A program made the position numbers and the translations under genes. Under the pieces are notes generated by a model. It ran no database searches and was not told the origin of the DNA. It was given only the letters and a program-made list of their open reading frames with translations. DNA of 64,000 nucleotides from Ignavibacteria bacterium (lineage in GTDB: Bacteria > Bacteroidota > Ignavibacteria > Kapaibacteriales > Kapaibacteriaceae). The stretch covers positions 372,001-436,000 of the forward strand of contig JADJIQ010000004.1 in assembly GCA_016707005.1 (NCBI GenBank), given 5' to 3'. This document shows, piece by piece, positions 9,901 through 17,847 of the stretch (positions are counted from its first letter, which is position 1; every line of letters begins with the position of its first letter).

Positions 9901-10891
9901 CCATCGTTCGATCCTCCTGTGGCTGAGGATACCCCAGGCCTACCTCATCGAATTTGATGCCGGCATTCGAAGAGCGCACAAAGGTGATATGAGCACCGCG
10001 TTGGACAACACCGTAGACGATGTCATTTCGTGTTGCATGCCATTTGAGGTCCCACCATGTTCCTTGCAGGTTTCCGGCTGAAGTCCATGTTGTTCCGCCA
10101 TTCGTCGAGAGGAAGAGCCTACCGAGAGTTGCGATCACAACACGTCGCGGATCCGTTGGAGCAACAGCACAGTGATCGATGCTTTCAGCCGTGGTAAGTC
10201 CGGCATTTCCCTTGAGATCGATCATGCGGAAGGTGAGCCCCCTATCCACGGAGACGAAGAGTCCGGCATCTGTGGCTGCATAGACCGTCATCCCCGACAT
10301 CGCCAGGCGCGACACTGTCTGGATCGGCAGATCAAGACCAACATTGCTCCACGAAGAACCACCGTCGGAACTACGCCAGATACCCGAAGATATCGTACCG
10401 GCGATGATCAGATTCTTATCGCGGGGGTCAACAACATGTGATCGTACTACACCGATCCCTGCCGATCCTGTTGCCATCTGTGCCGTTGTATCAAAGGCAA
10501 AGGGGCCAATGGGACTCCATTGATCAACAGCATGCACATCGTCGGCCATCTTCTGCTGGCGCTGTGCAGTTACGGCGAGTACGTCGGCCAACGCCGGCCG
10601 CAAACTCGAAACGAATCCCGAAGCATCTGCAAACGCACGACGTTTGGCGATCCACTTCATGGCCTTGCGCCATTCCTTGCTGGTTGCTGTACGCTGAAGA
10701 GAGGTATCAGCCTTCATGGCAGCCATCACGTCGAACACATTGTGATGGTCGCTCTCTACGAGTCGATACCACGTTGAGCGTCGGTGATCAGGATCCGACC
10801 TGCGACCTTCACGTTCAAATCCCTGTGCACGCACGATCGTTGCCTGTGCGAGAAGGACGGCCATCAGCATGCAACCAAGGAGAAGACGCAT
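6890..10891 (-). CDS. Giant secreted BNR/PKD/LamG protein with T9SS sorting domain
   Basis: This 1333 aa protein is a predicted T9SS cargo. Visible parts in order are: a signal peptide (1-22); a long region of BNR/sortilin-like propeller repeats (about 130-770) with repeated SxDGGxTW motifs such as SSDGGSSW, STNGGTTW and STDGGRTW; a PKD-like domain (about 800-885); a LamG/concanavalin-like domain (about 900-1050) with the EWSHVALTVD signature; and a C-terminal sorting domain (about 1255-1333) ending in a VDVRGLPSGLYLM-type strand and a basic tail. T9SS CTDs direct export across the outer membrane and surface attachment. It is the last gene of a leftward group, 3 bases after the PD40/OmpA gene. 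Its substrate or ligand is unknown. Confidence 0.88.
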   Translation of the reverse strand: MRLLLGCMLMAVLLAQATIVRAQGFEREGRRSDPDHRRSTWYRLVESDHHNVFDVMAAMKADTSLQRTATSKEWRKAMKWIAKRRAFADASGFVSSLRPALADVLAVTAQRQQKMADDVHAVDQWSPIGPFAFDTTAQMATGSAGIGVVRSHVVDPRDKNLIIAGTISSGIWRSSDGGSSWSNVGLDLPIQTVSRLAMSGMTVYAATDAGLFVSVDRGLTFRMIDLKGNAGLTTAESIDHCAVAPTDPRRVVIATLGRLFLSTNGGTTWTSAGNLQGTWWDLKWHATRNDIVYGVVQRGAHITFVRSSNAGIKFDEVGLGYPQPQEDRTMARALIAVTPASPRYVSVLIGGSRKDNISGVYGFYVSNDEGSTFTHRCCGDVDGPEPANDSTNINLFDYDPKDNGLGQITWDMAFAISSRDTSLLLAAGVFPYRSTNGGRTWLSMPAMHYDIQSASYLGDTIWLTHDGGVTRSDDRGLTIKDRSFGISAMEIWGFDQSHDGRIMTLGAYHLPIFIRDVTVYDPKLPINGWYAWSGADAMGANVNPLATEWIYAKPWTSVRGQRTKTKRVAPRASDLGIDLGYITLTNICVDPHHLYTLVACDHNKQRIVISRDNAGTWTTLKQFSNWVYRVRMYPEDGQHLLALADQQLWRSTDQGETWSDITPPTAISKNQGMQDMAFISNDPLHLVVVFGGNQALAKAAESTDGGRTWSDISTGLPSFAIKTVVSRRSTADELYCGTSFGVYRRMGTGDWTLFGSGLPITDVNFLHLDEPNGIIRAATLRGLWQIALPNRYRPRALVSRDRDTVTCVRTPVRFGCRSAALETMEFSRTWIFEGGQPSNSSSSIVDVRYAVPGSYDVTLIVSNEHGADTSVILDAIVVLPSECEGVDGYAGRAADLTDPDDHITLARLTGTPSSFSFTAWVKPVGLQPSFSAILCTDADQGAEQEIGMQFVNEKNEIGYLWTNGRWWWNSGLVVEPDEWSHVALTVDTAGATVYVNGIGRTDPIKLTPQNLALLVMKLGTYHNWSSRNFNGYIDEVCFYDRKLSEDEVRLGMHCTKKVGEGGLLAYYQFNETHAGQIFDKIAGRDGSYEAGATSAPSQALVGRAESDIEVMRTDVRRIRFDELGDEIELSNTIDDGKVLLTRMLVGPDSLPTSAQFIPNRSWIIDVFPGDGRVNEVEAIRLDVRPLIDSVEVGGRQYMTYTRAGWSTGATWTPSLTSAASRLENGSTTLVTELRRGVSAPHQWAVAYTGGPLSVAEIDAAATIGLMPQPGTDFVRVTTSTPQRSIVIFNALGAVVLTLDAAHTTVSTVDVRGLPSGLYLMDVDGQRAPLRILR

Positions 10892-10894
10892 TTT

Positions 10895-13000
10895 CTAGAT
10901 GGAGACGATTTTGAATTCAACTCGGCGGTTCTTTTGACGACCTTCTTCTGTGGAGTTGCTTGCAAGGGGCTTGCTTTTTCCGTAGCCCAAGGCCTTCATT
11001 CGGGTTGGCGCAACACCGCGTCCCAAAAGATACGCCCTCACAGCGTTGACACGTTCCTGCGACAGAACCTTGTTGGAAGCGTCACTGCCAACATTGTCCG
11101 TGTGTCCGGAAAGCTCGATCGTGATCGACGGGCTCGCAGCCAAGAATTGCGCGAGACGATCAAGTTCTGCGAATGACTCAGGTCGCAGATCGGTCTTTCC
11201 GAAATCAAAGAAGAGATTATTGAGAACAATCGTCTCATTCAAACGGATCGGTACAAGGAAGAGATCACGAGTGATCTCGGAATACTCCGTTAACTCTCGT
11301 GTATCAAGCTGATCACTCACCGGATAATAACCCGGGGCTTCAGCTCTGAAACCATAAAGGTCGCCGGCCGGCAGGACGATCTTGTACGACCCCTTTGTTG
11401 GTTCCGAACGAGCGATTCCCATCTGCGTTCGTTTGGTCAGACTCTCATATTCAACATTGGTCGCGATAGGTTTCTTCGTGGATGCATCGAGAACTCTGCC
11501 GCTGACAAGGACCACTGGATTCGGGCGCACACCCTTGGTGAGCTTGATGCGGTAGAGGTCTGCACTTCCGTTCTCGGGATTCATCCCACAGAGGTAGGCA
11601 TAATCACCACGTGCCGGCACCGTGTAATACGCATCCCATTCAGCAGAATTGATGGACGGTCCCAGATTCTTTGGCTCACTCCATTTCACCCAGGAATCAT
11701 CGAGTCGGCGAGACATCCAGATATCCACGCCGCCAAATCCGCGTCTGCCGTCACTTGCGAAATACAATGTTGTACCGTCAGCAGCGATGAACGGAGACAT
11801 CTCACTGCCCCAGGTATTCACCTCGGGTCCGCAGTTGATCGGAGCAGAGAATGTCCCGTCAGGTTTACGCCGCGCTACGTAGAGATCCTTCTGCCCCCTC
11901 GAATCATCACGTTGGATGGCCATCATGAGAACCATACCGCTTGGATCAAGGCATGATTCCGAGAACCGATGTCTGTTGTAGTAGTTATCGATCCGTACCT
12001 CACGAGGAACCGACCAGCCGTCAGCGGTCTTCACCGCTGAAGAGACACCGGCACCGCGTGGTCCACCGGCAGCCGTGTAGGTATTGCCGACGAGTACAGA
12101 GTTCTCATCCGGAGAGATACTGATAAGGAAGTTGGCACCTTCATTATTGAGGGGGCGACCAGCATTCACAGCGGGACCCCACGTGCCATCCTTCTGCATA
12201 TCAGTATACCAGATGTCTTCACTCGTGGTATCTCCGATGTTCCCTTTGAATGGATAGCGACCAAAGTAGAGTCGCTTTCCGTCGGCCGTGATAACGGGCG
12301 AAAGATCTCCGCCATAACAATTCACCTGTGGTCCGAGACTCTCACGCTGAACGTTCACAGGATGATCTTCGGCAAGGACGATCGGTTTTGGCACCTGCTT
12401 CACAACCAGATGGTCCACCTCGATTTTCATCTGACCATTGAGAACGATCCCAACCTCTCCGCCGAAGATCGGAAGCTTGTCAAATCCAACGATCGTTGTG
12501 CCATCAACAAGAAGACTCATTCCTGAGCCGCGTTTTCTGATCGTGAGCGTAAACCAATTCCCCATGGAAGGGAAGTTCTCGAACGGCGTCCAGGGGATCG
12601 CGTCGGACTGCCTGCCCCCTCTCCATGAATAGACTTTATATCTTCCGTCGGAAGAGACCACCAGACCATTCGAATTCTGTGCATCACTGGCACCCCAGGC
12701 GATACCAAAGCCTTGATTCGAGGCACCGCTCATCTGTCGGAATCGTGCATCGATGTCAAAGTCTGCATCGAAATCAACGAAACAGTTCGTCTCGATATAC
12801 CACTCATTCGACGACGGCTTTCGGTCTACCGTATAGATGCCATTCGCGATCGTTGCACTGCCGTTGGACCAGGTACCAACCTTCCACCGTCCCTTATTGT
12901 CATCGAAGTCATCGCGATACACTTCGCTAATGCCTTGCGCCGAAAGTGAAGTAGCGCTTGTCAGGAAGATCAACAACAAGAGAACGTGCACCGTGGTCAT
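10895..13000 (-). CDS. PD40 propeller and OmpA-domain outer membrane protein
   Basis: This is a predicted envelope protein of 701 aa. It has a signal peptide (1-22), a jelly-roll/LamG-like domain (about 25-215), WD40-like PD40 propeller repeats (about 225-525, with TLYFASDGRRGFGGVDIW), a carboxypeptidase-regulatory-like Ig domain (about 535-615) and an OmpA peptidoglycan-binding domain (about 620-700, with LSGHTDNVGSDASN and NRRVEF). This architecture resembles PorE/SprE-associated proteins of the T9SS, which anchor the machinery to peptidoglycan, but that assignment is not proven. I chose ATG at 13000 because it starts the signal peptide and overlaps the speA stop (ATGA); upstream in-frame starts lie inside speA. 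Confidence 0.85.
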   Translation of the reverse strand: MTTVHVLLLLIFLTSATSLSAQGISEVYRDDFDDNKGRWKVGTWSNGSATIANGIYTVDRKPSSNEWYIETNCFVDFDADFDIDARFRQMSGASNQGFGIAWGASDAQNSNGLVVSSDGRYKVYSWRGGRQSDAIPWTPFENFPSMGNWFTLTIRKRGSGMSLLVDGTTIVGFDKLPIFGGEVGIVLNGQMKIEVDHLVVKQVPKPIVLAEDHPVNVQRESLGPQVNCYGGDLSPVITADGKRLYFGRYPFKGNIGDTTSEDIWYTDMQKDGTWGPAVNAGRPLNNEGANFLISISPDENSVLVGNTYTAAGGPRGAGVSSAVKTADGWSVPREVRIDNYYNRHRFSESCLDPSGMVLMMAIQRDDSRGQKDLYVARRKPDGTFSAPINCGPEVNTWGSEMSPFIAADGTTLYFASDGRRGFGGVDIWMSRRLDDSWVKWSEPKNLGPSINSAEWDAYYTVPARGDYAYLCGMNPENGSADLYRIKLTKGVRPNPVVLVSGRVLDASTKKPIATNVEYESLTKRTQMGIARSEPTKGSYKIVLPAGDLYGFRAEAPGYYPVSDQLDTRELTEYSEITRDLFLVPIRLNETIVLNNLFFDFGKTDLRPESFAELDRLAQFLAASPSITIELSGHTDNVGSDASNKVLSQERVNAVRAYLLGRGVAPTRMKALGYGKSKPLASNSTEEGRQKNRRVEFKIVSI

Positions 13001-14885
13001 TCCTCTAGATAGGTGTATCCGTAAAGGCCCGAACGATAGATGGCAAGGAATTCCTTGCCTTCGTGGACCGAGATACGTTTTTCCTTCACGGACGCACTGA
13101 CCCATGCCTCCATTGTGCGGACAAGCTTCTTTGCATTGAACTGTACGTAGTCGAGTACATCGGCAACAGTCTCACCATCGATCACTTGATCGATCTCGTA
13201 CGACTTATCGGTTACCGTTACGTGTACGGCATTCGTGTCGCCGAACAGATTGTGAAGATCTCCGAGGATCTCTTGGTAGGCACCAACAAGGTAGACGGCC
13301 ATGTAATACGGCTCATCTGCTTTGAAGGTGTGAACGGGCAGTGACGTTGTGAAATCACGAACGCCGATGAAATGATCGATCTTTCCGTCTGAGTCGCAGG
13401 TGATATCCTGCAGCGTTGCCATGCGTGTTGGGCGCTCATTCAGTCGATGGATCGGCATGATCGGAAAGAGCTGATCGATGGCCCATGAATCCGGAAGAGA
13501 CTGAAAGAGCGAGAAGTTGCAGAAGTATTTATCGGCCAGAAGCTTTGGCAGCGAGCGGAGTTCTTCCGGCATCTGCTTCATGTCTACAGCCATCTCATTG
13601 ATCTTGTGAGCGATGGTCCAGTAGAGACGTTCTACCTGCGCACGCGTGCGGAGATCGATCAAACCAAGCGAGAACCGGTCAAGTGTCTCCTCACGTACCT
13701 GCTGACAATCATGCCAGGCTTCGAGCATGGTGCGGCTGTTGAGTTCGCTGAGCAGATCATGGAGTTCATGAACGAGCTCGTGGTCCTTCTTGGTGACGCG
13801 GTCCTTGGACGACCAGGTTGGGACGCTGGTTGTCTCCAGGACGTTGAACACCAGGACGCTATGGTGGGCTGTAAGTGCGCGCCCAGACTCCGTTATGATG
13901 TTTGGATGAGGGAGTTGATTCTTGATCGCTGCATCTGCGATGGTGGCAATTGCATCATTGGCATACTCCTGAATGGAATAGTTGATGCTTGAAGCAACAC
14001 TACTGCGCGAGCCGTCATAGTCAACGCCGAGACCACCGCCGATATCAACAAACTCGATCTTGCAACCGAGGTTCATCATCTGGACATAGAATTGCGAAAC
14101 CTCGCCAAGACCCTGTTTGATCTTTCGAATGTTCGTGATCTGCGAACCAAGATGGAAGTGGATCAGCTTGAGACAGTCGAGCATGTCGTTCTCACGAGCA
14201 TAGTCCACGGCTTCCAGAAGTTCTGATGCATTCAGTCCGAACTGTCGCCCCCTGACTCTTCCCACTTACCACTTCCACTTGATGCAAGTTTGATGCGGAT
14301 CCCAATGTTCGGGCGAACCTTCACACGTTTGGCTACTTCATTGATCAGGCGCAGCTCACTCAGCTTCTCCACCACAAGGAAGATCTTCTTGCCCATCTTC
14401 TGCGCAAGCAATCCAAGTTCGATGAACTCCTCGTCCTTGTATCCGTTGCAGATGATCAGCGATTCTTCGTTGTTCATGATCGCCAACACCGCATGCAACT
14501 CGGGTTTCGAACCCGCTTCGAGACCGATGTTAAATCTTCTACCGTGACGTACGATCTCTTCTACGACCGGACGTTGCTGGTTGACCTTGATCGGGTAGAC
14601 GCTGAAATATTTTCCCGTGTAATCATAATCCGCAGCCGCCTTGGCAAAGCAGCCGGCGATCTTCTCGATACGGTCATCGAGGATATCTGGGAATCGTAGC
14701 AGGACCGGAACGCTTACATCACGGAGAATAAGCTCATCGATCAGTTCCTTGAGGTCGATCTGAGGGCCCTTGGCCTTTCGGGGCATAGCCGTGGCATGAC
14801 CCTTGGAATTGATACCAAAGTACCCAATACCCCAGCCCGGGACGTGATAGGTTTCAATCGAGTCTTCAACGCGCCATTTGCGCAT
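12997..14885 (-). pseudogene. speA: Biosynthetic arginine decarboxylase SpeA, frameshifted
   Basis: SpeA converts arginine to agmatine with pyridoxal phosphate in polyamine synthesis. The N-terminal part (from 14885, 210 sensible residues) has the YPIKVNQ segment carrying the PLP lysine; the C-terminal part (frame from about 14250 to 12997) has VDIGGGLGVDYDG and TESGRALTAHH. The two parts lie in different frames and meet at a run of five G (read on the minus strand; plus 14248-14252). Adding one G gives a continuous protein of about 629 aa, the usual SpeA length, reading ESGGRQFGLN across the join. As written, the first reading ends a few codons later. This is a recent mutation or a homopolymer error; the rest looks fully conserved. 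It is first in a group with the PD40/OmpA gene and the T9SS cargo. Confidence 0.9.
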
Positions 14886-14920
14886 GGACGGCCCTAGGTT
14901 GGTGGTGAGAATTCAGACAA

Positions 14921-14928
14921 CAAAACTA
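14921..14928 (-). promoter_or_regulatory. -7 box (TAGTTTTG) for speA
   Basis: TAGTTTTG on the minus strand fits the Bacteroidetes -7 consensus TAnnTTTG. It lies 35 bases before the speA ATG in the divergent speA/fur gap, almost overlapping the opposite promoter. No clear -33 element was identified. Confidence 0.45.
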
Positions 14929-14936
14929 CGCACATA

Positions 14937-14944
14937 TATATTTG
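14937..14944 (+). promoter_or_regulatory. -7 box (TATATTTG) for the Fur-family gene
   Basis: TATATTTG matches TAnnTTTG and ends 5 bases before the ATG at 14950. With the usual Bacteroidetes spacing, transcription would begin at or next to the start codon, giving a leaderless mRNA. Confidence 0.55.
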
Positions 14945-14949
14945 TGCCC

Positions 14950-15417
14950 ATGACTTCAATTCAGGACATCGAAACTCTCAAGAATCAGTTCGCCGAATTC
15001 CTCAAACGCAAGAAGTACCGGAACACGCAAGAACGGTATAATGTGATCGACAGGATCGGTGAGCTCGACCGGCATTTCAGTGCTGACGAGCTCTATCTGT
15101 ACATGAACGGTCGGGGTGACCGGATCTCCAGGGCAACGATCTACTCCACGCTGGACCTGCTCACCCAGTGCGGAATTCTCATGAAACATCGTTTTCAGGG
15201 GGATAGTGCCCATTTTGAACTTGCTAGCAGAATGCCCGATCACGACCATTTGATCTGTATGGAATGTGGCAGAATAGTTGAGTTTCGTGAGGAAGGCATA
15301 GATTCAGTCCGGGATGCCGTCTGCGACCGTCTGGGATTCAGGCCGGTGACCCACTCTCTTCAGATCTTCGCGGTCTGTCACGATCCGCTCACCTGCGAGC
15401 ACAATAAGCAGGACTAA
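14950..15417 (+). CDS. Fur-family metal-responsive transcriptional regulator
   Basis: This 155 aa DNA-binding repressor belongs to the Fur/Zur/PerR family. The N-terminal winged helix (about residues 1-85) includes RISRATIYSTLDLL, the family's recognition helix. The dimerisation domain has HDHLICMECGRIVEF (regulatory-site His and the first Cys pair) and a second Cys pair near the end (CHDPLTC), the structural zinc site. Which metal it senses cannot be told. I chose ATG at 14950 because the -7 box lies immediately upstream; in-frame upstream codons fall in the divergent promoter region. It is divergent from speA and followed by topA after 12 bases. Confidence 0.9.
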   Translation: MTSIQDIETLKNQFAEFLKRKKYRNTQERYNVIDRIGELDRHFSADELYLYMNGRGDRISRATIYSTLDLLTQCGILMKHRFQGDSAHFELASRMPDHDHLICMECGRIVEFREEGIDSVRDAVCDRLGFRPVTHSLQIFAVCHDPLTCEHNKQD

Positions 15418-15429
15418 CACGGAACCCGA

Positions 15430-17847
15430 ATGAACAACCTCGTCATCGTCGAATCCCCTTCCAAAGCGAAGACCATCCAGAAGTACCTCGGAGACGGTTT
15501 CTCCGTTACCTCCTGCATGGGTCATATCCGCGATCTTCCGGGAAACGACAAAGCGATCGATATCGAACATGATTTTCAACCGGTCTATGAGATCAACGAG
15601 GACAAGAAGAAACTCGTTGCAGACCTGAAGAAACAGGCGAAACAGGCAGATGTAGTCTGGCTCGCATCAGACGAAGACCGAGAGGGAGAGGCGATCGCCT
15701 GGCACCTCTCGGAGGCCTTGGCCTTGGATCCTGCAAAGACCCGTCGCATCGTGTTCCATGAGATCACCAAACCGGCCATTCTTAAGGCCATCGAGAACCC
15801 TCGCGGTATTGACCAGAACCTGGTTGATGCGCAGCAAGCACGACGTGTGCTCGATCGGCTTGTAGGGTACGGTCTCTCTCCGGTCCTCTGGAGAAAGATC
15901 CAACGGAATCTCTCTGCCGGAAGGGTTCAATCCGTTGCCGTACGCCTCGTGGTAGAACGCGAACGTGAGATCCAAGCACACACGGCAAGCAGCCAGTTCA
16001 AGATCACGGCTGAATTCGATGTGAATGGCAAAACGCTCACGGCCGAACTGCCAAAACGGTTCTCAGAAGAAGAGCAAGCACGGGCCTTCCTGGACGCCTG
16101 CGTGTCAGCTACGTTCACCGTTGCCGATCTCGAAACCAAACCAGCAAAGAAATCTCCTACCGCCCCTTTCACAACATCAACGTTGCAACAAGAGGCCAGC
16201 CGGAAACTTGGCTACTCGCTGATCCGAACGATGAAACTCGCCCAGGATCTGTACGAACAAGGTTTCATCACGTACATGCGTACGGACTCGGTGAATCTCT
16301 CGGAACTTGCCATCGCTGCTGCGAAACAACATATCGTCTCTGCCTTCGGTCCTGAGTACAGCAATCCCAAGGCATACACGAACAAGGTGGCATCGGCTCA
16401 GGAAGCACACGAAGCTATCAGACCAACGGACTTCGCATTAAAGTCAACCGGCGAATCAGATGCCCACCGCAGGCTCTACGAACTGATCTACAAGCGCACC
16501 TTGGCATCCCAGATGTCCGATGCACGTCTTGAGCGCACCATTGCTACCGTAGCCATTTCCACGTTGCCGGACACATTGACGGCAACTGGTGAAGTGCTTG
16601 TTTTCGATGGTTTTCTCAAGATGTATCTCGAGACGTCGGACGATGAGCAACAGGACGAGGAAACGTCCAAGATGCTGCCGCCGCTCTCTATTGGACAGAA
16701 TCTTCCGCTGAACACGATGCTCGCCAAGGAACGATTCGAGCGTCCACCATCCCGCTACACTGAAGCCTCGTTGGTGAAGAAGCTTGAAGAGCTTGGCATT
16801 GGTCGACCTTCTACCTACGCTCCAACCATCACCGTGATCCAAGCTCGCAAATACGTGGTCAAGGAAGATCGTGAAGGCCGTCAGCGCGAGGTACGTCAGT
16901 TCCTTCTGTCAGGGGGCTCTGTGGTACGCTCCGTTGAATTGGAAAACACGGGAGCCGAGCGTTCCAAACTCTTCCCTACGGATATCGGTTCGGTGGTGAC
17001 GGACTTCCTTACCACGCACTTTGACGAAGTACTTGATTACAACTTCACGGCAACCGTGGAGAAACAATTCGATGAGATCGCGCAGGGCACTGTGAAGTGG
17101 ACGGATATGATCCGTGCATTCTATGAGCCGTTCCAAGCTGACCTCAAGCGCACGAGTGAAACGGCTGAGCGTCAAAGCGGAGAACGCAAGATCGGCGTTG
17201 ACCCAGTCTCCGGGAAGAACGTCTACGTGCGTCTTGCACGCTACGGACCCATTGCGCAGATCGGAGATGCAGATGACGAGGAGAAGAAGCAAAAGGGACT
17301 CCCAGGAACGCTCTCGATCGAAACCGTTACCCTTGAGCAGGCACTTGAGCTCTTCAAGTTCCCACGCACAATCGGACTTTTCGAAGAAACCCCGATGATG
17401 GTGAAGCTCGGACGTTTCGGTCCATATATCGAACACAACAAGGCGTTCTACTCTCTTCCGAAGGAAGACGATCCGTACAGCATCGAAGGTCCACGTGGTG
17501 TTGAGGTTATACTTGCCCGACGTCAGAAGATCCTCGAAAACACCATCAAGGTCTTTGAAGAGGATCCAACGGTAAAGATCCTCAAGGGGCGATGGGGTCC
17601 ATACATCGTTGTTGAAAAACAGAACGTTCGGATCCCGAAGGGCACCGACCCCGAGACGCTTACGTTAGAAGATTGTCTGGCTCTCGCAGCGCAGCAGGCA
17701 CCAAAGAAGCCTGCAAGCAAGAAGGCCGCAGCCAAGGAACCGGCAGCCAAAAAAACTGCCGTGAAGAAGGTTGCAGCAAAGAAGAAGCCGGCAGCAAAAA
17801 AAACGGCCGCCAAAAAGGCGGCCGCTAAAAAAGCACCGAAGGCCTGA
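15430..17847 (+). CDS. topA: DNA topoisomerase I
   Basis: Type IA topoisomerase, 805 aa, which relaxes negative supercoils. The TOPRIM domain starts at residue 1 (NNLVIVESPSKAKTI, then the SDEDREGEAIAWH metal-binding motif near 78-90). The active-site tyrosine is in GFITYMRTDS (about residue 283). The gate domains follow with GIGRPSTYA. After about residue 590 there are repeat domains of the type where many TopA carry zinc fingers, but no CxxC fingers are present here. The last 50 residues are a Lys/Ala tail of histone H1 type (KKTAAKK units), similar in composition to the separate H1-like gene at 23.8 kb. The stop abuts the convergent glutamine synthetase stop with no intervening base. Confidence 0.97.
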   Translation: MNNLVIVESPSKAKTIQKYLGDGFSVTSCMGHIRDLPGNDKAIDIEHDFQPVYEINEDKKKLVADLKKQAKQADVVWLASDEDREGEAIAWHLSEALALDPAKTRRIVFHEITKPAILKAIENPRGIDQNLVDAQQARRVLDRLVGYGLSPVLWRKIQRNLSAGRVQSVAVRLVVEREREIQAHTASSQFKITAEFDVNGKTLTAELPKRFSEEEQARAFLDACVSATFTVADLETKPAKKSPTAPFTTSTLQQEASRKLGYSLIRTMKLAQDLYEQGFITYMRTDSVNLSELAIAAAKQHIVSAFGPEYSNPKAYTNKVASAQEAHEAIRPTDFALKSTGESDAHRRLYELIYKRTLASQMSDARLERTIATVAISTLPDTLTATGEVLVFDGFLKMYLETSDDEQQDEETSKMLPPLSIGQNLPLNTMLAKERFERPPSRYTEASLVKKLEELGIGRPSTYAPTITVIQARKYVVKEDREGRQREVRQFLLSGGSVVRSVELENTGAERSKLFPTDIGSVVTDFLTTHFDEVLDYNFTATVEKQFDEIAQGTVKWTDMIRAFYEPFQADLKRTSETAERQSGERKIGVDPVSGKNVYVRLARYGPIAQIGDADDEEKKQKGLPGTLSIETVTLEQALELFKFPRTIGLFEETPMMVKLGRFGPYIEHNKAFYSLPKEDDPYSIEGPRGVEVILARRQKILENTIKVFEEDPTVKILKGRWGPYIVVEKQNVRIPKGTDPETLTLEDCLALAAQQAPKKPASKKAAAKEPAAKKTAVKKVAAKKKPAAKKTAAKKAAAKKAPKA

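Noticed and set aside
14240..14260. Programmed -1 frameshift in speA
   Set aside because: The site (TCA GGG GGC) is not a good slippery heptamer and SpeA is not known to need recoding; a missing base is simpler.
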